Below are positions 49,497-58,800 of a stretch of 64,000 bases of DNA, piece by piece (the stretch's first letter is position 1; each line of letters begins with the position of its first letter). The position numbers and the translations under genes were made by a program. Origin of the DNA: Streptomyces marinisediminis. GTDB taxonomy: Bacteria; Actinomycetota; Actinomycetes; Streptomycetales; Streptomycetaceae. The notes beneath the pieces were generated by a model, which searched no databases, had not been told where the DNA came from, and was given only the letters and a program-made list of their open reading frames with translations. The stretch is from NCBI RefSeq assembly GCF_026262575.1, contig NZ_JAPKFL010000025.1, forward strand, positions 1 through 64,000, written 5' to 3'.

Positions 49497-50904
49497 GCCC
49501 GTCGGCGTCGCCGTCCTCGGCGCGCAGCTCGGCGGCGCGCCTCGCGGCGGACTCGCGGGCCGCGGCCTGGGCGGCCGACCGCGCGGCGGCCTGGGCGGCC
49601 AGCTCCGCCTCCTCGCGCTGGTCGAGGTCGGGGATGCCGTCGTGGTCGTCGTCCCGCGTCTCCTCCTCCCAGATCCGGCGGTAGTGCCGGTCCCGGGACT
49701 TCAGCAGGACCGCGGCGACCAGCGCGGAGAGGAAGGAGGCGATCAGCACGGCGGCCTTGACGTGCTCGACCGTCTCGGCGTCGTCGAAGGCCAGCTCGGT
49801 GACCAGGAGCGAGACGGTGAAGCCGATACCGGCGAGCATGGACACGCCCGCCACGTCCGACCAGGACAGGTCGTCGCTCAGCTCGGCCTTGGTGAAGCGG
49901 GCGGCGAGCCACGTGCCGCCCAGCACACCGACGATCTTGCCGATGACGAGGCCGAGCGCGACGCCGATCGCCTCCGGCTCGCCCGCCGCCTCGGCGAGCG
50001 CCGCGCCGGAGACGCCCACGCCCGCCGCGAACAGGGCGAACACCGGCACCGCGAGCCCGGCCGACAGCGGCCGCACCTGGTGCTCGATGTGCTCGGCCGG
50101 GGACTGTGCCTCGCCCGGGCGCTCCTTGACGCGCAGCAGCATGCCCATGGCCACACCGGCGATCGTCGCGTGGATGCCGCTGTTGTACATCAGCGCCCAG
50201 ATCACCAGGGCCAGCGGCACGTAGAGGTACCAGCCGCGCACGTTCAGCTTGTGGTGCAGCAGCCAGAACACCGCGAGCCCCGCGACCGCGCCCGCCAGCG
50301 CCCACAGGTCCAGCTTGGAGCTGTAGAACAGGGCGATCACCATGATCGCGCCGAGGTCGTCCACGATGGCGAGGGTCAGCAGGAAGGCCCGGATGCCGGA
50401 GGGCAGGTTGGTGCCGATCACCGCCAGCACACCGAGCGCGAAGGCGATGTCGGTGGCCATCGGGATGGCCCAGCCGCTGTAGCTGCCGCCGCCGCCCGCG
50501 TTGACGGCCACGTAGAACAGCGCGGGCACCACCATGCCGCACACCGCCGCCACCACGGGCAGCGCGGCGGCGGCCGGGCGGCGCAGCTCGCCGACGACCA
50601 GCTCCCGCTTGAGCTCGATGCCGGCGACGAAGAAGAAGATCGTCAGCAGCCCGTCCGAGGCCCAGTGGGCGACGGACAGGTCGAGGCCGAACGCGGGCAG
50701 CCCGAAGTGGAGGTCGCTGACCTTCTCGTACAGGTCGGACAGCGGCGTGTTCGCCAGGACCAGCGCCACGATCGCCGCGCCGAGCAGGAGGAGGCCACCG
50801 ACCGTCTCGGTGCGCAGGGCGTCCGCCAGCAGCCGCCGTTCCTTCAGGCCGGGCCGGGCGAACACCCGGTTACCCTGGGTCGGCGGGGGTGGTGTGGACG
50901 TCAT
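49477..50904 (-). CDS. nhaA: NhaA Na+/H+ antiporter with acidic C-terminal tail
   Basis: The 475-residue antiporter has about 11-12 helices. The NhaA signatures include FFFVAGIELKREL, ATDIAFALGVLAVIG and AIVDDLGAIMVIALFY (paired ion-binding aspartates). It exports Na+ in exchange for protons. Unlike E. coli NhaA it has a cytoplasmic tail of about 70 residues. The tail contains a DxDxDG-like element (DDDHDGIPDLD), an alanine-rich helix and a second such element (DGDADG) at the end. ATG 50904 gives the right length. A perfect palindrome lies 47 bases upstream. Confidence 0.9.
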   Translation of the reverse strand: MTSTPPPPTQGNRVFARPGLKERRLLADALRTETVGGLLLLGAAIVALVLANTPLSDLYEKVSDLHFGLPAFGLDLSVAHWASDGLLTIFFFVAGIELKRELVVGELRRPAAAALPVVAAVCGMVVPALFYVAVNAGGGGSYSGWAIPMATDIAFALGVLAVIGTNLPSGIRAFLLTLAIVDDLGAIMVIALFYSSKLDLWALAGAVAGLAVFWLLHHKLNVRGWYLYVPLALVIWALMYNSGIHATIAGVAMGMLLRVKERPGEAQSPAEHIEHQVRPLSAGLAVPVFALFAAGVGVSGAALAEAAGEPEAIGVALGLVIGKIVGVLGGTWLAARFTKAELSDDLSWSDVAGVSMLAGIGFTVSLLVTELAFDDAETVEHVKAAVLIASFLSALVAAVLLKSRDRHYRRIWEEETRDDDHDGIPDLDQREEAELAAQAAARSAAQAAARESAARRAAELRAEDGDADGLSGPSR

Positions 50905-50950
50905 GGGGCGGCCTCCTGGGGGCAAGCGGGACGGACATACGAACCGTAAA

Positions 50951-50967
50951 AGCACGAGTCTCGTGCT
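50951..50967. promoter_or_regulatory. Perfect 17-bp palindrome upstream of nhaA
   Basis: AGCACGAG-T-CTCGTGCT has 8-base perfect arms. It adjoins a minus-strand -10-like TACGGT (50948-50943) in the nhaA promoter region, the typical position for a repressor operator. Confidence 0.5.
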
Positions 50968-51555
50968 GCCGACCAGACTTCCCGGCACACCATGATCGCG
51001 TTGACGCGTTCCATATCACCGTACCCGCACGTCACGGCTTTACCGCAAGGGTCACTGTGAGCTATGCCGCTCTACCGACCGGTACACGCGCAACCCTCCA
51101 CCCCGCCTTCCCCGCCCCCGGCAGCCCGCTCCGCCGGGCGTGCGGACCGTTCCCCGGGTCGGGTGGGACCGGTTCCCGGGTCGGGTGGCACCGGTTCCCG
51201 GCCACCGCGCCACCGCGCCGTCGGGCCCCCGGGCCGCCCGGCCGTGCCGGCACGGCGTCCACGGGTGTCCGGTCGGACGCGAGCGAGGACCGCGACGCTC
51301 CGGCCGGTTCGTGCCGGGCCCCGCGTCGGTGGCCGGAAGCCCACGGCCCCGCGAGCCGCAGCGGCCGTCCCGGCCTTCGCGCCGGGACGCAGGAAGCCGC
51401 CCGGCCAGGTCGCCGAGTCCCGGCGTGACCCCGAAGCGGGTGGCGGGGGCCGGGCTCCGCGGTGCCCCGGGCACCGCCCCTGGGCTGCTCTACCCTGGGC
51501 CGGCGGCCGGGCGCGGGGCCGGGTCGTGCCGCGTCGTCTGCGGTGAGGAGAAGGC
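50968..51555. other. Gene-free stretch before the PucR-type regulator
   Basis: About 590 bases without a convincing gene. At 51149-51201 a 22-23-bp unit (GTTCCCGGGTCGGGTGG) occurs in two full copies and a partial third. The remainder is GC-rich with Arg/Pro shadow frames. The segment 50980-51080 is less GC-rich and may hold an unrecognised promoter. Confidence 0.45.
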
Positions 51556-52671
51556 GTGCGACGTTCCGGGATACCGACCAGCTTCCTCGGGGACTACCCG
51601 CGGCTGCTCGCGGAGGTCTCCGACACCGGGCGGCTGCCCCGCCGCGCCGAACTGGAGTCCTTCCGGGAGCTGGGGGAGCGGGCCGCCGAGGCCGGGCACA
51701 ACCTGCGCGAAGTGGTCGGTCTCTACCTCGGCGAGACCCGCGCCCTGTGGGGCACGCTGCCCGGCGTCATGCGCGCGGCCGCCGCGCCCGAGCGGGCCCG
51801 CACCGGAGACGCCATCCTGGCCGCGCTGGAGGCCGCGGTCGGCGCCCTGGGCGACGGCCACGAGACCGCGCGGCGGCTCGCCGTACGGCAGGAGGAGGCC
51901 GAACGCCGGGAGTTCGTCGACGACCTGCTGCACGGCCGCAGCGACCTGGGCCGCCTGGCCGAGCGGGCCCAGCGCTTCGGCCTGCGGCTGGCCGCCACGC
52001 TCGCCGTCGCCGTCGCCGAGGGCCCGGCCGGCGAGGCCTACGACGACGTCCACCCCACCGTGCGGCGCATCGAGCGGGAGCTGCTGGCCCGGTTCGGCGA
52101 GCGCGACGCGCTGCTGACGACCAAGGACGGCCGCCTGGTGTGCGTGGCCAACAGCGGCGAGGACCGCGCCGTGCTCAACGCCTTCGCCCGCCTGGCCGCC
52201 CGGCCGGGCCCCGGCTACGTCGCCGCCCGCCGGGTCATGCTCGGCCGCGACCACCCCGGGCCGGGTGGCGTGGTGCTCTCCTACGAGGAGGCGGTGGACG
52301 CCCTGCACGTCGCCGACCGGCTCGGCCTCGTCCCCGTCCAGCTCGCCGCCGCCGAACTGCTCGTCTTCCCCGTGCTCCTGCGGGACCGCAGTGCGATGGC
52401 CGACCTGGTGCGCATCGTGCTCGGCCCGCTCGCCGAGGCCCGGGGCGGGGCGGAACCGCTGGTGCGCACGCTGATGGCCTGCGCCCAGGCCAACCACGTC
52501 AACGCCGAGGCCGCCCGCCGCCTCGGCGTCGGGGTGCGCACCCTCACCTACCGGCTGGCCCGCATCCGCGACCTGACCGGCTACGACCCCGGCGACCCGC
52601 TCCAGCGCTACACCCTGGAGACGGCCGCGATGGGCGCCCGCCTGCTCGGCTGGCCCGAGCACGAGCTGTAG
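51556..52671 (+). CDS. PucR-family transcriptional regulator
   Basis: The 371-residue protein has a central GGDEF-like/CdaR-type domain and a C-terminal PucR helix-turn-helix (TLMACAQANHVNAEAARRLG, then VGVRTLTYRLARIRDLTG, residues about 308-347). GTG 51556 follows GAGGAGAA. No target operon is adjacent; PucR-type regulators often control purine, polyamine or amino acid use. It is followed by a short hairpin. Confidence 0.85.
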   Translation: MRRSGIPTSFLGDYPRLLAEVSDTGRLPRRAELESFRELGERAAEAGHNLREVVGLYLGETRALWGTLPGVMRAAAAPERARTGDAILAALEAAVGALGDGHETARRLAVRQEEAERREFVDDLLHGRSDLGRLAERAQRFGLRLAATLAVAVAEGPAGEAYDDVHPTVRRIERELLARFGERDALLTTKDGRLVCVANSGEDRAVLNAFARLAARPGPGYVAARRVMLGRDHPGPGGVVLSYEEAVDALHVADRLGLVPVQLAAAELLVFPVLLRDRSAMADLVRIVLGPLAEARGGAEPLVRTLMACAQANHVNAEAARRLGVGVRTLTYRLARIRDLTGYDPGDPLQRYTLETAAMGARLLGWPEHEL

Positions 52672-52678
52672 TCCCTCC

Positions 52679-52698
52679 GGCGCCCGCTTCCGGGCGCC
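52679..52698 (+). terminator. Short hairpin terminator after the PucR-type gene
   Basis: GGCGCCCG-CTTC-CGGGCGCC (52679-52698) is a perfect 8-bp stem with a stable CTTC tetraloop, 8 bases after the stop. Confidence 0.65.
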
Positions 52699-53061
52699 GC
52701 CCTGCCGTGCGGCGGCGGTCTTCCGCGCGCCCGTGACCTCCGCGCGACGGCGGCCCGCGGGCGGCCCGAGTGCCCCGGCGACCGTGCGCGACGCCGGGCG
52801 GCCATCCCGGGCAGCGACCCCGTGCGGTCGTCCCCGCGCGTCCGCCCTCGTGCGGTGACCGAGGCGGCCGCCGGGGTGGCGGGACCGGCGCGGTGGGGCC
52901 CGTGCACGAACCGACGCGGAGCCGGGGCCGCCGGACGTGCGCGGTTGCACCAGCTCGTGGCATAAGTGGCGCGTAAACATTGCCGGGTTCGGGCAATGCG
53001 GCGCGGTCACGTCACGCGTCACGATGGACGCACACCGCAACCGGTAGAGGGGGACAGGGCG
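52699..53061. other. Gene-free stretch with palindrome before the flotillin operon
   Basis: No gene seen. ATTGCC (52979-52984) and GGCAAT (52992-52997) form an inverted repeat in a lower-GC patch (52955-53000) about 70 bases upstream of the NfeD-like gene, which is the likely promoter area of the operon. Confidence 0.45.
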
Positions 53062-53742
53062 ATGGCCGGATTCACCGGGTTCTGGGAGGCCGCTACGGCG
53101 TTCCCCGCCGTCCTGTTCGGCTTCGCGCTCGTCGTCGTGGCCGGATACTGGCTCGCGGTGCTGCTGGGGGGCGTCGGGCTCCCCGGGACCGACGCCCCGC
53201 ACGGCGGGGAGGGCGTCGGCTCCGGTGAGTCCGGCGGCACGGGGGGCACGGGGGAAACGGGGGGCGCCGCCGGGCTCAGGGGGGGCCTGGCGGCGCTCGG
53301 ACTCGGTGGCGTGCCGGTCACCGTCACCGGCTCGCTCCTGGTGGCGATTGCCTGGTTCACGTCACTGAGTGGCGCCGCGCTCTTCGACGCGCTGTGGCTC
53401 CGCGTCCTCACGCTGCCCGCCGCGCTGGTGGCCGCCTGGCTCGGCACCCGCCTGCTCGTCGCCCCGCTGCGCCGCCTCGCGCCCGGCGAACCGGGCATCT
53501 CGCGCGCCGACTTCGTGGGCCGGGTGTGCACCATCCGCACCGGCCGCGTCGACACCGGCTTCGGGCAGGCCGAGGTGGCCGCCGACGACGGCTCCACCGC
53601 CGTCGTCCAGGTGCGGGCCGAGGGCACCGACGCCGCCCGGCTGAGGTCGGGCAGCACCGGGCTGCTCTACGACTACGACGCCGAGGGCGAGTTCTTCCGC
53701 GTCGCGCCCTTCCGCCTCGCCGCCCCCGACGCGGGCCCCTGA
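53062..53742 (+). CDS. NfeD/YqiJ-like membrane protein (flotillin partner)
   Basis: The 226-residue protein has an N-terminal transmembrane helix (FPAVLFGFALVVVAGYWLAV). A Gly/Ser/Thr-rich loop follows, then two more helices (about 85-130) and a C-terminal soluble beta domain (FVGRVCTIRTGRVDTGFGQA, then AEVAADDGSTAVVQVRA). The soluble part fits the NfeD-type OB fold. NfeD/YqiJ-like proteins are encoded next to flotillins and assist membrane microdomains. AGAGGGGG precedes ATG 53062. The flotillin starts 169 bases downstream. Confidence 0.75.
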   Translation: MAGFTGFWEAATAFPAVLFGFALVVVAGYWLAVLLGGVGLPGTDAPHGGEGVGSGESGGTGGTGETGGAAGLRGGLAALGLGGVPVTVTGSLLVAIAWFTSLSGAALFDALWLRVLTLPAALVAAWLGTRLLVAPLRRLAPGEPGISRADFVGRVCTIRTGRVDTGFGQAEVAADDGSTAVVQVRAEGTDAARLRSGSTGLLYDYDAEGEFFRVAPFRLAAPDAGP

Positions 53743-53752
53743 CGACCCGGGT

Positions 53753-53805
53753 CCGCACGACCCGGCCCGCACGACCCGACCCGGCCCGCACGACCCGGCC
53801 CCGGA
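53753..53805. repeat. Short tandem repeats between the NfeD-like and flotillin genes
   Basis: CCGCACGACCCGG-type units recur three to four times in the 169-base gap. It is low-complexity and probably non-coding. Confidence 0.6.
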
Positions 53806-53911
53806 CGGCCCGCCCCGGCGGGCGCACCGGTCGCCGGTGGGCCCGGCGCGCCCGCGCCGCCCCGCCCCCGCTTCCGCTCCACCCGCACGTCACACGTAAG
53901 GGACTTCCGCC

Positions 53912-55738
53912 ATGGATGCCATCTCCACCGGCCTCGGCGTGCTGCTCGCCGTGGTCCTGCTCATGGGCCTCGGCCTGCTCCTGCTCGTCGGCCGGCTGTT
54001 CCGCAAGGTGCCGCAGGGCAAGGCGCTCATCGTCTCCAAGATGCGCAAGGTCGACGTCACCTTCACCGGCACGGTGGTGCTGCCGGTGCTGCACAAGGCC
54101 GAGGTGATGGACATCTCGGTGAAGACGATCGAGATCGGCCGCACCGGCAACGAGGGACTGATCTGCAAGGACAACATCCGCGCCGACATCCGGGTGTCGT
54201 TCTTCGTGCGGGTCAACAAGACCCGCGAGGACGTCATCAAGGTCGCCCAGTCCATCGGCACCGAGCGGGCCAGCGACCGCGCCACCCTCCAGGCCCTGTT
54301 CATCGCCAAGTTCTCCGAGGCGCTCAAGACCGTCGGCAAGCAGTTGGACTTCGCCGACCTCTACACCATGCGCGACGAGTTCCGCGACCGCGTCATCGCC
54401 CTCATCGGCACCGACCTCTACGGTTACAGCCTGGAGGACGCGGCCATCGACCACCTGGAGCAGACCCCGCTGTCCGCGCTGGACAGCGACAACATCCTCG
54501 ACGCCCAGGGCATCCGCCGCATCACCGAGCTGACCACCACCGAGAACGTGCGCACCAACGAGTTCAAGCGCACCGAGGAGAAGGAGATCACCCGGCAGAA
54601 CGTCGACGCCCGCGAGGCCGTGCTGGAGCTCCAGCGCCGCCAGGCCGACGCCGAGATCCGCCAGCAGCGCGAGATCGACACCGTCCGCGCCAGGGAGGAG
54701 GCGGAGACCGCCCGCGTGCAGGCCGAGGAGCGGCTGCGCGCGCACACCGCGCACCTGAAGACCGAGGAGGCGCTCGGCGTCCAGAACGAGAACCGCGAGC
54801 GCGAGGTCGCCGTCGCCAAGCTCAACCGCGAGCGGGTGGAGGCCATCGAGCGGGAGCGCATCGAGAAGGACCGGCTCCTGGAGGTCATCGCCCGCGACCG
54901 GGAGACCGAACTGCACCGCATCGCCGCCGAGAAGGAGGTCGAGGCCGAGCGCCGCGACATCGCCGACGTCGTCCGCGAGCGGATCGCGGTGGAGAAGACC
55001 GTCGCGCAGCAGGAGGAGGAGATCAAGAAGCTGCGCACGGTCGAGGAGGCCGAGCGCGAGCGGCAGGCGCTCATCATCGTCGCCGAGGCCCAGGCCCAGG
55101 AGCGGCTGGTGAAGGACATCAAGGCCGCCGAGGCCGCCGAGCAGGCCGCCCGGCACCGGGCCGCCGAGGAGGTCACCCTCGCCGAAGCCCGCCGCAAGGC
55201 CGCCGACCTGGACGCCGAGGCCGCGCAGCGCCGGGCCGAGGGCAAGCGCGCCGACGAGGCCGCCAGCGGACTGGCCGAGGCGGAGGCGCTGCGCGAGAAG
55301 CTGCGCGCCGAGGCCGAGGGCCTGACCGAGAAGGCGGCGGCCATGGCCGCGCTGGACGAGGCCGGACGCGAGCACGAGGAGTACCGCCTGCGCCTGGAGG
55401 CGGAGAAGGAGATCCGCCTCGCGGACATCACCGTCCACCGCCACATCGCCGAGGCCCAGGCCACCCTGGTCGGCGCCGGGCTGGAGAAGGCCAACATCGA
55501 CATCGTCGGCGGCGACTCGGTCTTCTTCGACCGCCTGGTGGGCGCGATCTCCACGGGCAAGGGGGTGGACGCCTTCGTCGGCAGCAGCGAGGCCGTGCGC
55601 AGCATGGCGGCCAAGTGGCTCGACAAGGAGGACTCCACCTTCACCGACGACGCCACCGCGGCGCTGTCCGCCCTCGGCACGGGTGGCCTGCGCGACCTGG
55701 CGGCCACCAACCTGATGACCAAGCTGGCGAAGCAGTAA
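53912..55738 (+). CDS. Flotillin-like SPFH protein
   Basis: The 608-residue protein has an N-terminal membrane helix (residues about 8-28) and an SPFH/band-7 domain (GKALIVSKMRKVDVTFTGTVV through about residue 200). A very long charged coiled coil follows (about 215-490, EAR/EAE-rich), then a C-terminal flotillin domain (ANIDIVGGDSVFFDRLVGAI). The long coiled coil resembles YqiK-type flotillins. It would organise membrane microdomains at the cytoplasmic face. It lies between the NfeD-like gene and a giant AAA+ ATPase gene, all on the plus strand. Confidence 0.9.
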   Translation: MDAISTGLGVLLAVVLLMGLGLLLLVGRLFRKVPQGKALIVSKMRKVDVTFTGTVVLPVLHKAEVMDISVKTIEIGRTGNEGLICKDNIRADIRVSFFVRVNKTREDVIKVAQSIGTERASDRATLQALFIAKFSEALKTVGKQLDFADLYTMRDEFRDRVIALIGTDLYGYSLEDAAIDHLEQTPLSALDSDNILDAQGIRRITELTTTENVRTNEFKRTEEKEITRQNVDAREAVLELQRRQADAEIRQQREIDTVRAREEAETARVQAEERLRAHTAHLKTEEALGVQNENREREVAVAKLNRERVEAIERERIEKDRLLEVIARDRETELHRIAAEKEVEAERRDIADVVRERIAVEKTVAQQEEEIKKLRTVEEAERERQALIIVAEAQAQERLVKDIKAAEAAEQAARHRAAEEVTLAEARRKAADLDAEAAQRRAEGKRADEAASGLAEAEALREKLRAEAEGLTEKAAAMAALDEAGREHEEYRLRLEAEKEIRLADITVHRHIAEAQATLVGAGLEKANIDIVGGDSVFFDRLVGAISTGKGVDAFVGSSEAVRSMAAKWLDKEDSTFTDDATAALSALGTGGLRDLAATNLMTKLAKQ

Positions 55739-55832
55739 CCGGCCCGCACCCTCCCGCCCCCCGGTGCCGCGGCGTCGCGGCACCGGGGGCGGGGCCGGGC
55801 CCCGAGCACCGCACATCACCGAGGAGTCGCAC

Positions 55833-58800
55833 GTGACCACGGACGCAGCCACGCCCAGCGCCGACGCCCCCGCACTGGACGGCGCCACGTACGACGTCCT
55901 GCACACGCGCCTCACCGGCGCCGCCCACACCCTGGCCGCCCGGGCCCAGCGGCTCAACGACCGCCGTCTGGACGCCTTCGGCGGCACCGGGCTGCACCTG
56001 CTGGACAACGCCGCCCTGCGCACCGAGCGACCCGCCACCGCGCGCGCCCTCGTCCACGTCGCCGGGCACCTGCTCGCCGGGTACCAGGCCGCTCCGGCCG
56101 CCGGCGCCGGGCCCACGGCGCCGGACGATGTCTCCCGGGTCTCCCGGGTCTCCCGGGTCTTCCGGCTGCACCGGCCCGACACCCGCCCCGCCGCGCCCGA
56201 CGCCGTCCCCGGCCTCCTGGACGACCCGGCGTTCCAGCGCGACTTCGCCGAGCTGCACCGCTACTACCGCCAGGCCCGGCTGCTCCAGCTCCGCCGCACC
56301 GGCACCCTGCTGCTGGCCGTCTTCCAGACCGGCGAGCGCGCGGACGACCTGCGGGTCCTGCGCTGGCGCCTGGACGCGCCCGACGACACCCCGCACTACC
56401 TCGACGACCAGGGCGAGCGCGACCACACCCCGCCGCCGCCCCACGACGTCACCTGGGTGCCCGCCACCCGGCAGGACCACGTGCGCGGCCGCCACCCGCA
56501 CCTGTCCGTCGCGGACGGCACCCTGTTCGTCTCCACCGTCGGCGGCCGGCTCACCGTCAAGCTCACCGACGACACCGAGACGCCCGAGGGCATCCACTCC
56601 GAGCCGGTGGCCGAGCCCCTGCAGTCCCTGGCCGACGCCGACGTGGCCCACGCCCGCGTGGGCCCGCTGGTGCTGCTGCGGGTGCGCCCCTACAAGGAGA
56701 GCACCGACCGCTACCTGGTCTTCAACGAGCGCACCGGCGAGATCGTCCGGCTGGACGGCATCGGGCTGTCCTGCCGCCGGCTCCCCGAGGACGAGGGCGT
56801 CATCTTCCCCGGCGGCTGCTACCTGGCCACCGCACCGGCCGGGGCCGCCGTGCGCACCTTCGACACCGACACCGGCGGGCTCGCCTTCGAGGCCGCCGTG
56901 CCCGCGCCGGGCGGCGAGGACGTGCTCTACGTCTTCCACGCCCGCGCCGAGGGCCGCACGCTGCTGCTGCCCTACAACCTGATCCGCAAGGAGGTCGCCG
57001 CGCCGATCACCGCGCGCGGCCACGCCCTGCTGGACGACGGCACCCTGGCCGTGCTGCGCCCGCGCGACGGCGAGCCCGCCCGCCTCCACCCGGTGCAGCG
57101 CTGGCGCACGCCCTTCGCCTCCGAGGCGCACGACGCCGCCCGGCCGCCGGTGGAGGGGCCGCTCGGCCGCGTGGGGAACCAGGAACTGGTGCGCGCGGTC
57201 TCCGACGCCCTGTCCATCGCCCGGATGGCCGACGAGATGGCCCCGGGCAGCGCGGTGTTCACCGACATCGCCGCCGCCTGCGCCCGCCTGTCCGACAGCC
57301 ACCCCTGGCTGGTCGAGGAGGGGCTGGAGGACCTGCACGAGCCCCTCGCCGAGCTGGGCGCGACCGCCGCGCGGGTCATCGAGGAGTTCGAGCGCGTGGA
57401 GGAGCTGCGCGCCCACGCCGCCGCCCGGGTCGCCCGCGCCGCCGAGGACGTCACGGCGCTGGTCCGCCGCGCCCGCGGCGAGGCCCCGCGGGACCCGGCC
57501 GACTGGGTGACGCTGCTGACCGACCTGCGCCGGGCCCAGGGCGCCGTGGCCCTCCTGCACGACCTGCGCCACGCCGACACCGCCCGCGTCACCGAGCTGG
57601 CCGCCGAGCTGACCGACACGCTGGAGGCCACCGGGCGCCGCGCGGTGGACTTCCTCGCCCGGCCGCACGCCTTCGACGCCACCGCCGCCGCCCTCGCCGA
57701 CCTCACCGAGCGGGCCGCCTCGATCGGCACCGCCGCCGAGGCCGCGCCGCTGGAGGAGCGCGTCGCCGAGGAGGGCGAGCGCCTCCAGACGGTCTCGGAC
57801 GTGGCCGCGGGCCTGGAGATCCCGGACGTCACCGTCCGCACCGGGCTGCTGGAGCGCGTCGGTGAGGTCATGGCCGCCGTCAACCGGGCCCGTGCCGTGC
57901 TCGACGGGCGCCGCCGGGAACTGCGCGAACACGAGGGACGCGCCGAGTTCACCGCCGAGTTCGCCCTGCTCGGCCAGGCCGTCGCCGGCGCCCTGGCCGC
58001 CGCGGGCACCCCCGCGCAGTGCGACGGGCAACTGGCCGCGCTGCTGCTGCGCCTGGAGAACCTCGAAGCGCGCTTCGCCCTGTTCGACGACGCCCTGGCC
58101 CAGCTCGCCGAGCGGCGCGAGGAGATCTACGAGACGTTCTCCGCCCGCAAGCAGGCCCAGCTCGACGAGCGGGCCCGGCACGCGGAGCGGCTGGCCGAGT
58201 CCGCCGCCCGCGTCCTGGACACCGTCGTCCGGCGGGCCGGCACCCTCGGCTCGCCCGAGGACGTCGGCGCCTTCTTCACCACCGACCCGCTGGTCGCCCG
58301 GGTCCGCGCGAGCGCCGCGGAGCTGCGCGCGCTGGAGGACACCGTCCGCGCCGACACCCTGGAGGGCCGGCTCACGGCCGCCCGGCAGGAGGCCGCCCGC
58401 GCGCTGCGCGACCGCGCCGACCTCTACGACGGCGAGGGCACCGTCCGGCTCGGGCGGCACCGGTTCGCCGTCACCACCCAGCCCGTCGACCTCACCCTGG
58501 TGCCCCAGGACGGCGCGCTCGTCTACGCCGTCACCGGCACCGACTACCGGGCGCCCGTGCACGACGCCGAGTTCGCCCGCACCCGTGTTTTCTGGGACCA
58601 GCCGCTGCCCTCGGAGTCCCCGGAGGTCTACCGCGCCGAGCACCTGGCCGCGCGGGTCCTCGCGGAGACCGCGCCGACCGCGCTGCGGCGGGCGGAGCGG
58701 ACCGACGGCGGGCTGCTCGCGCTCGTCCGGGCCGCCGCCGAGTCGGCGTACGACGAGGGGTACGACCGCGGCGTGCACGACCAGGACGCCGCCGCCGTCC

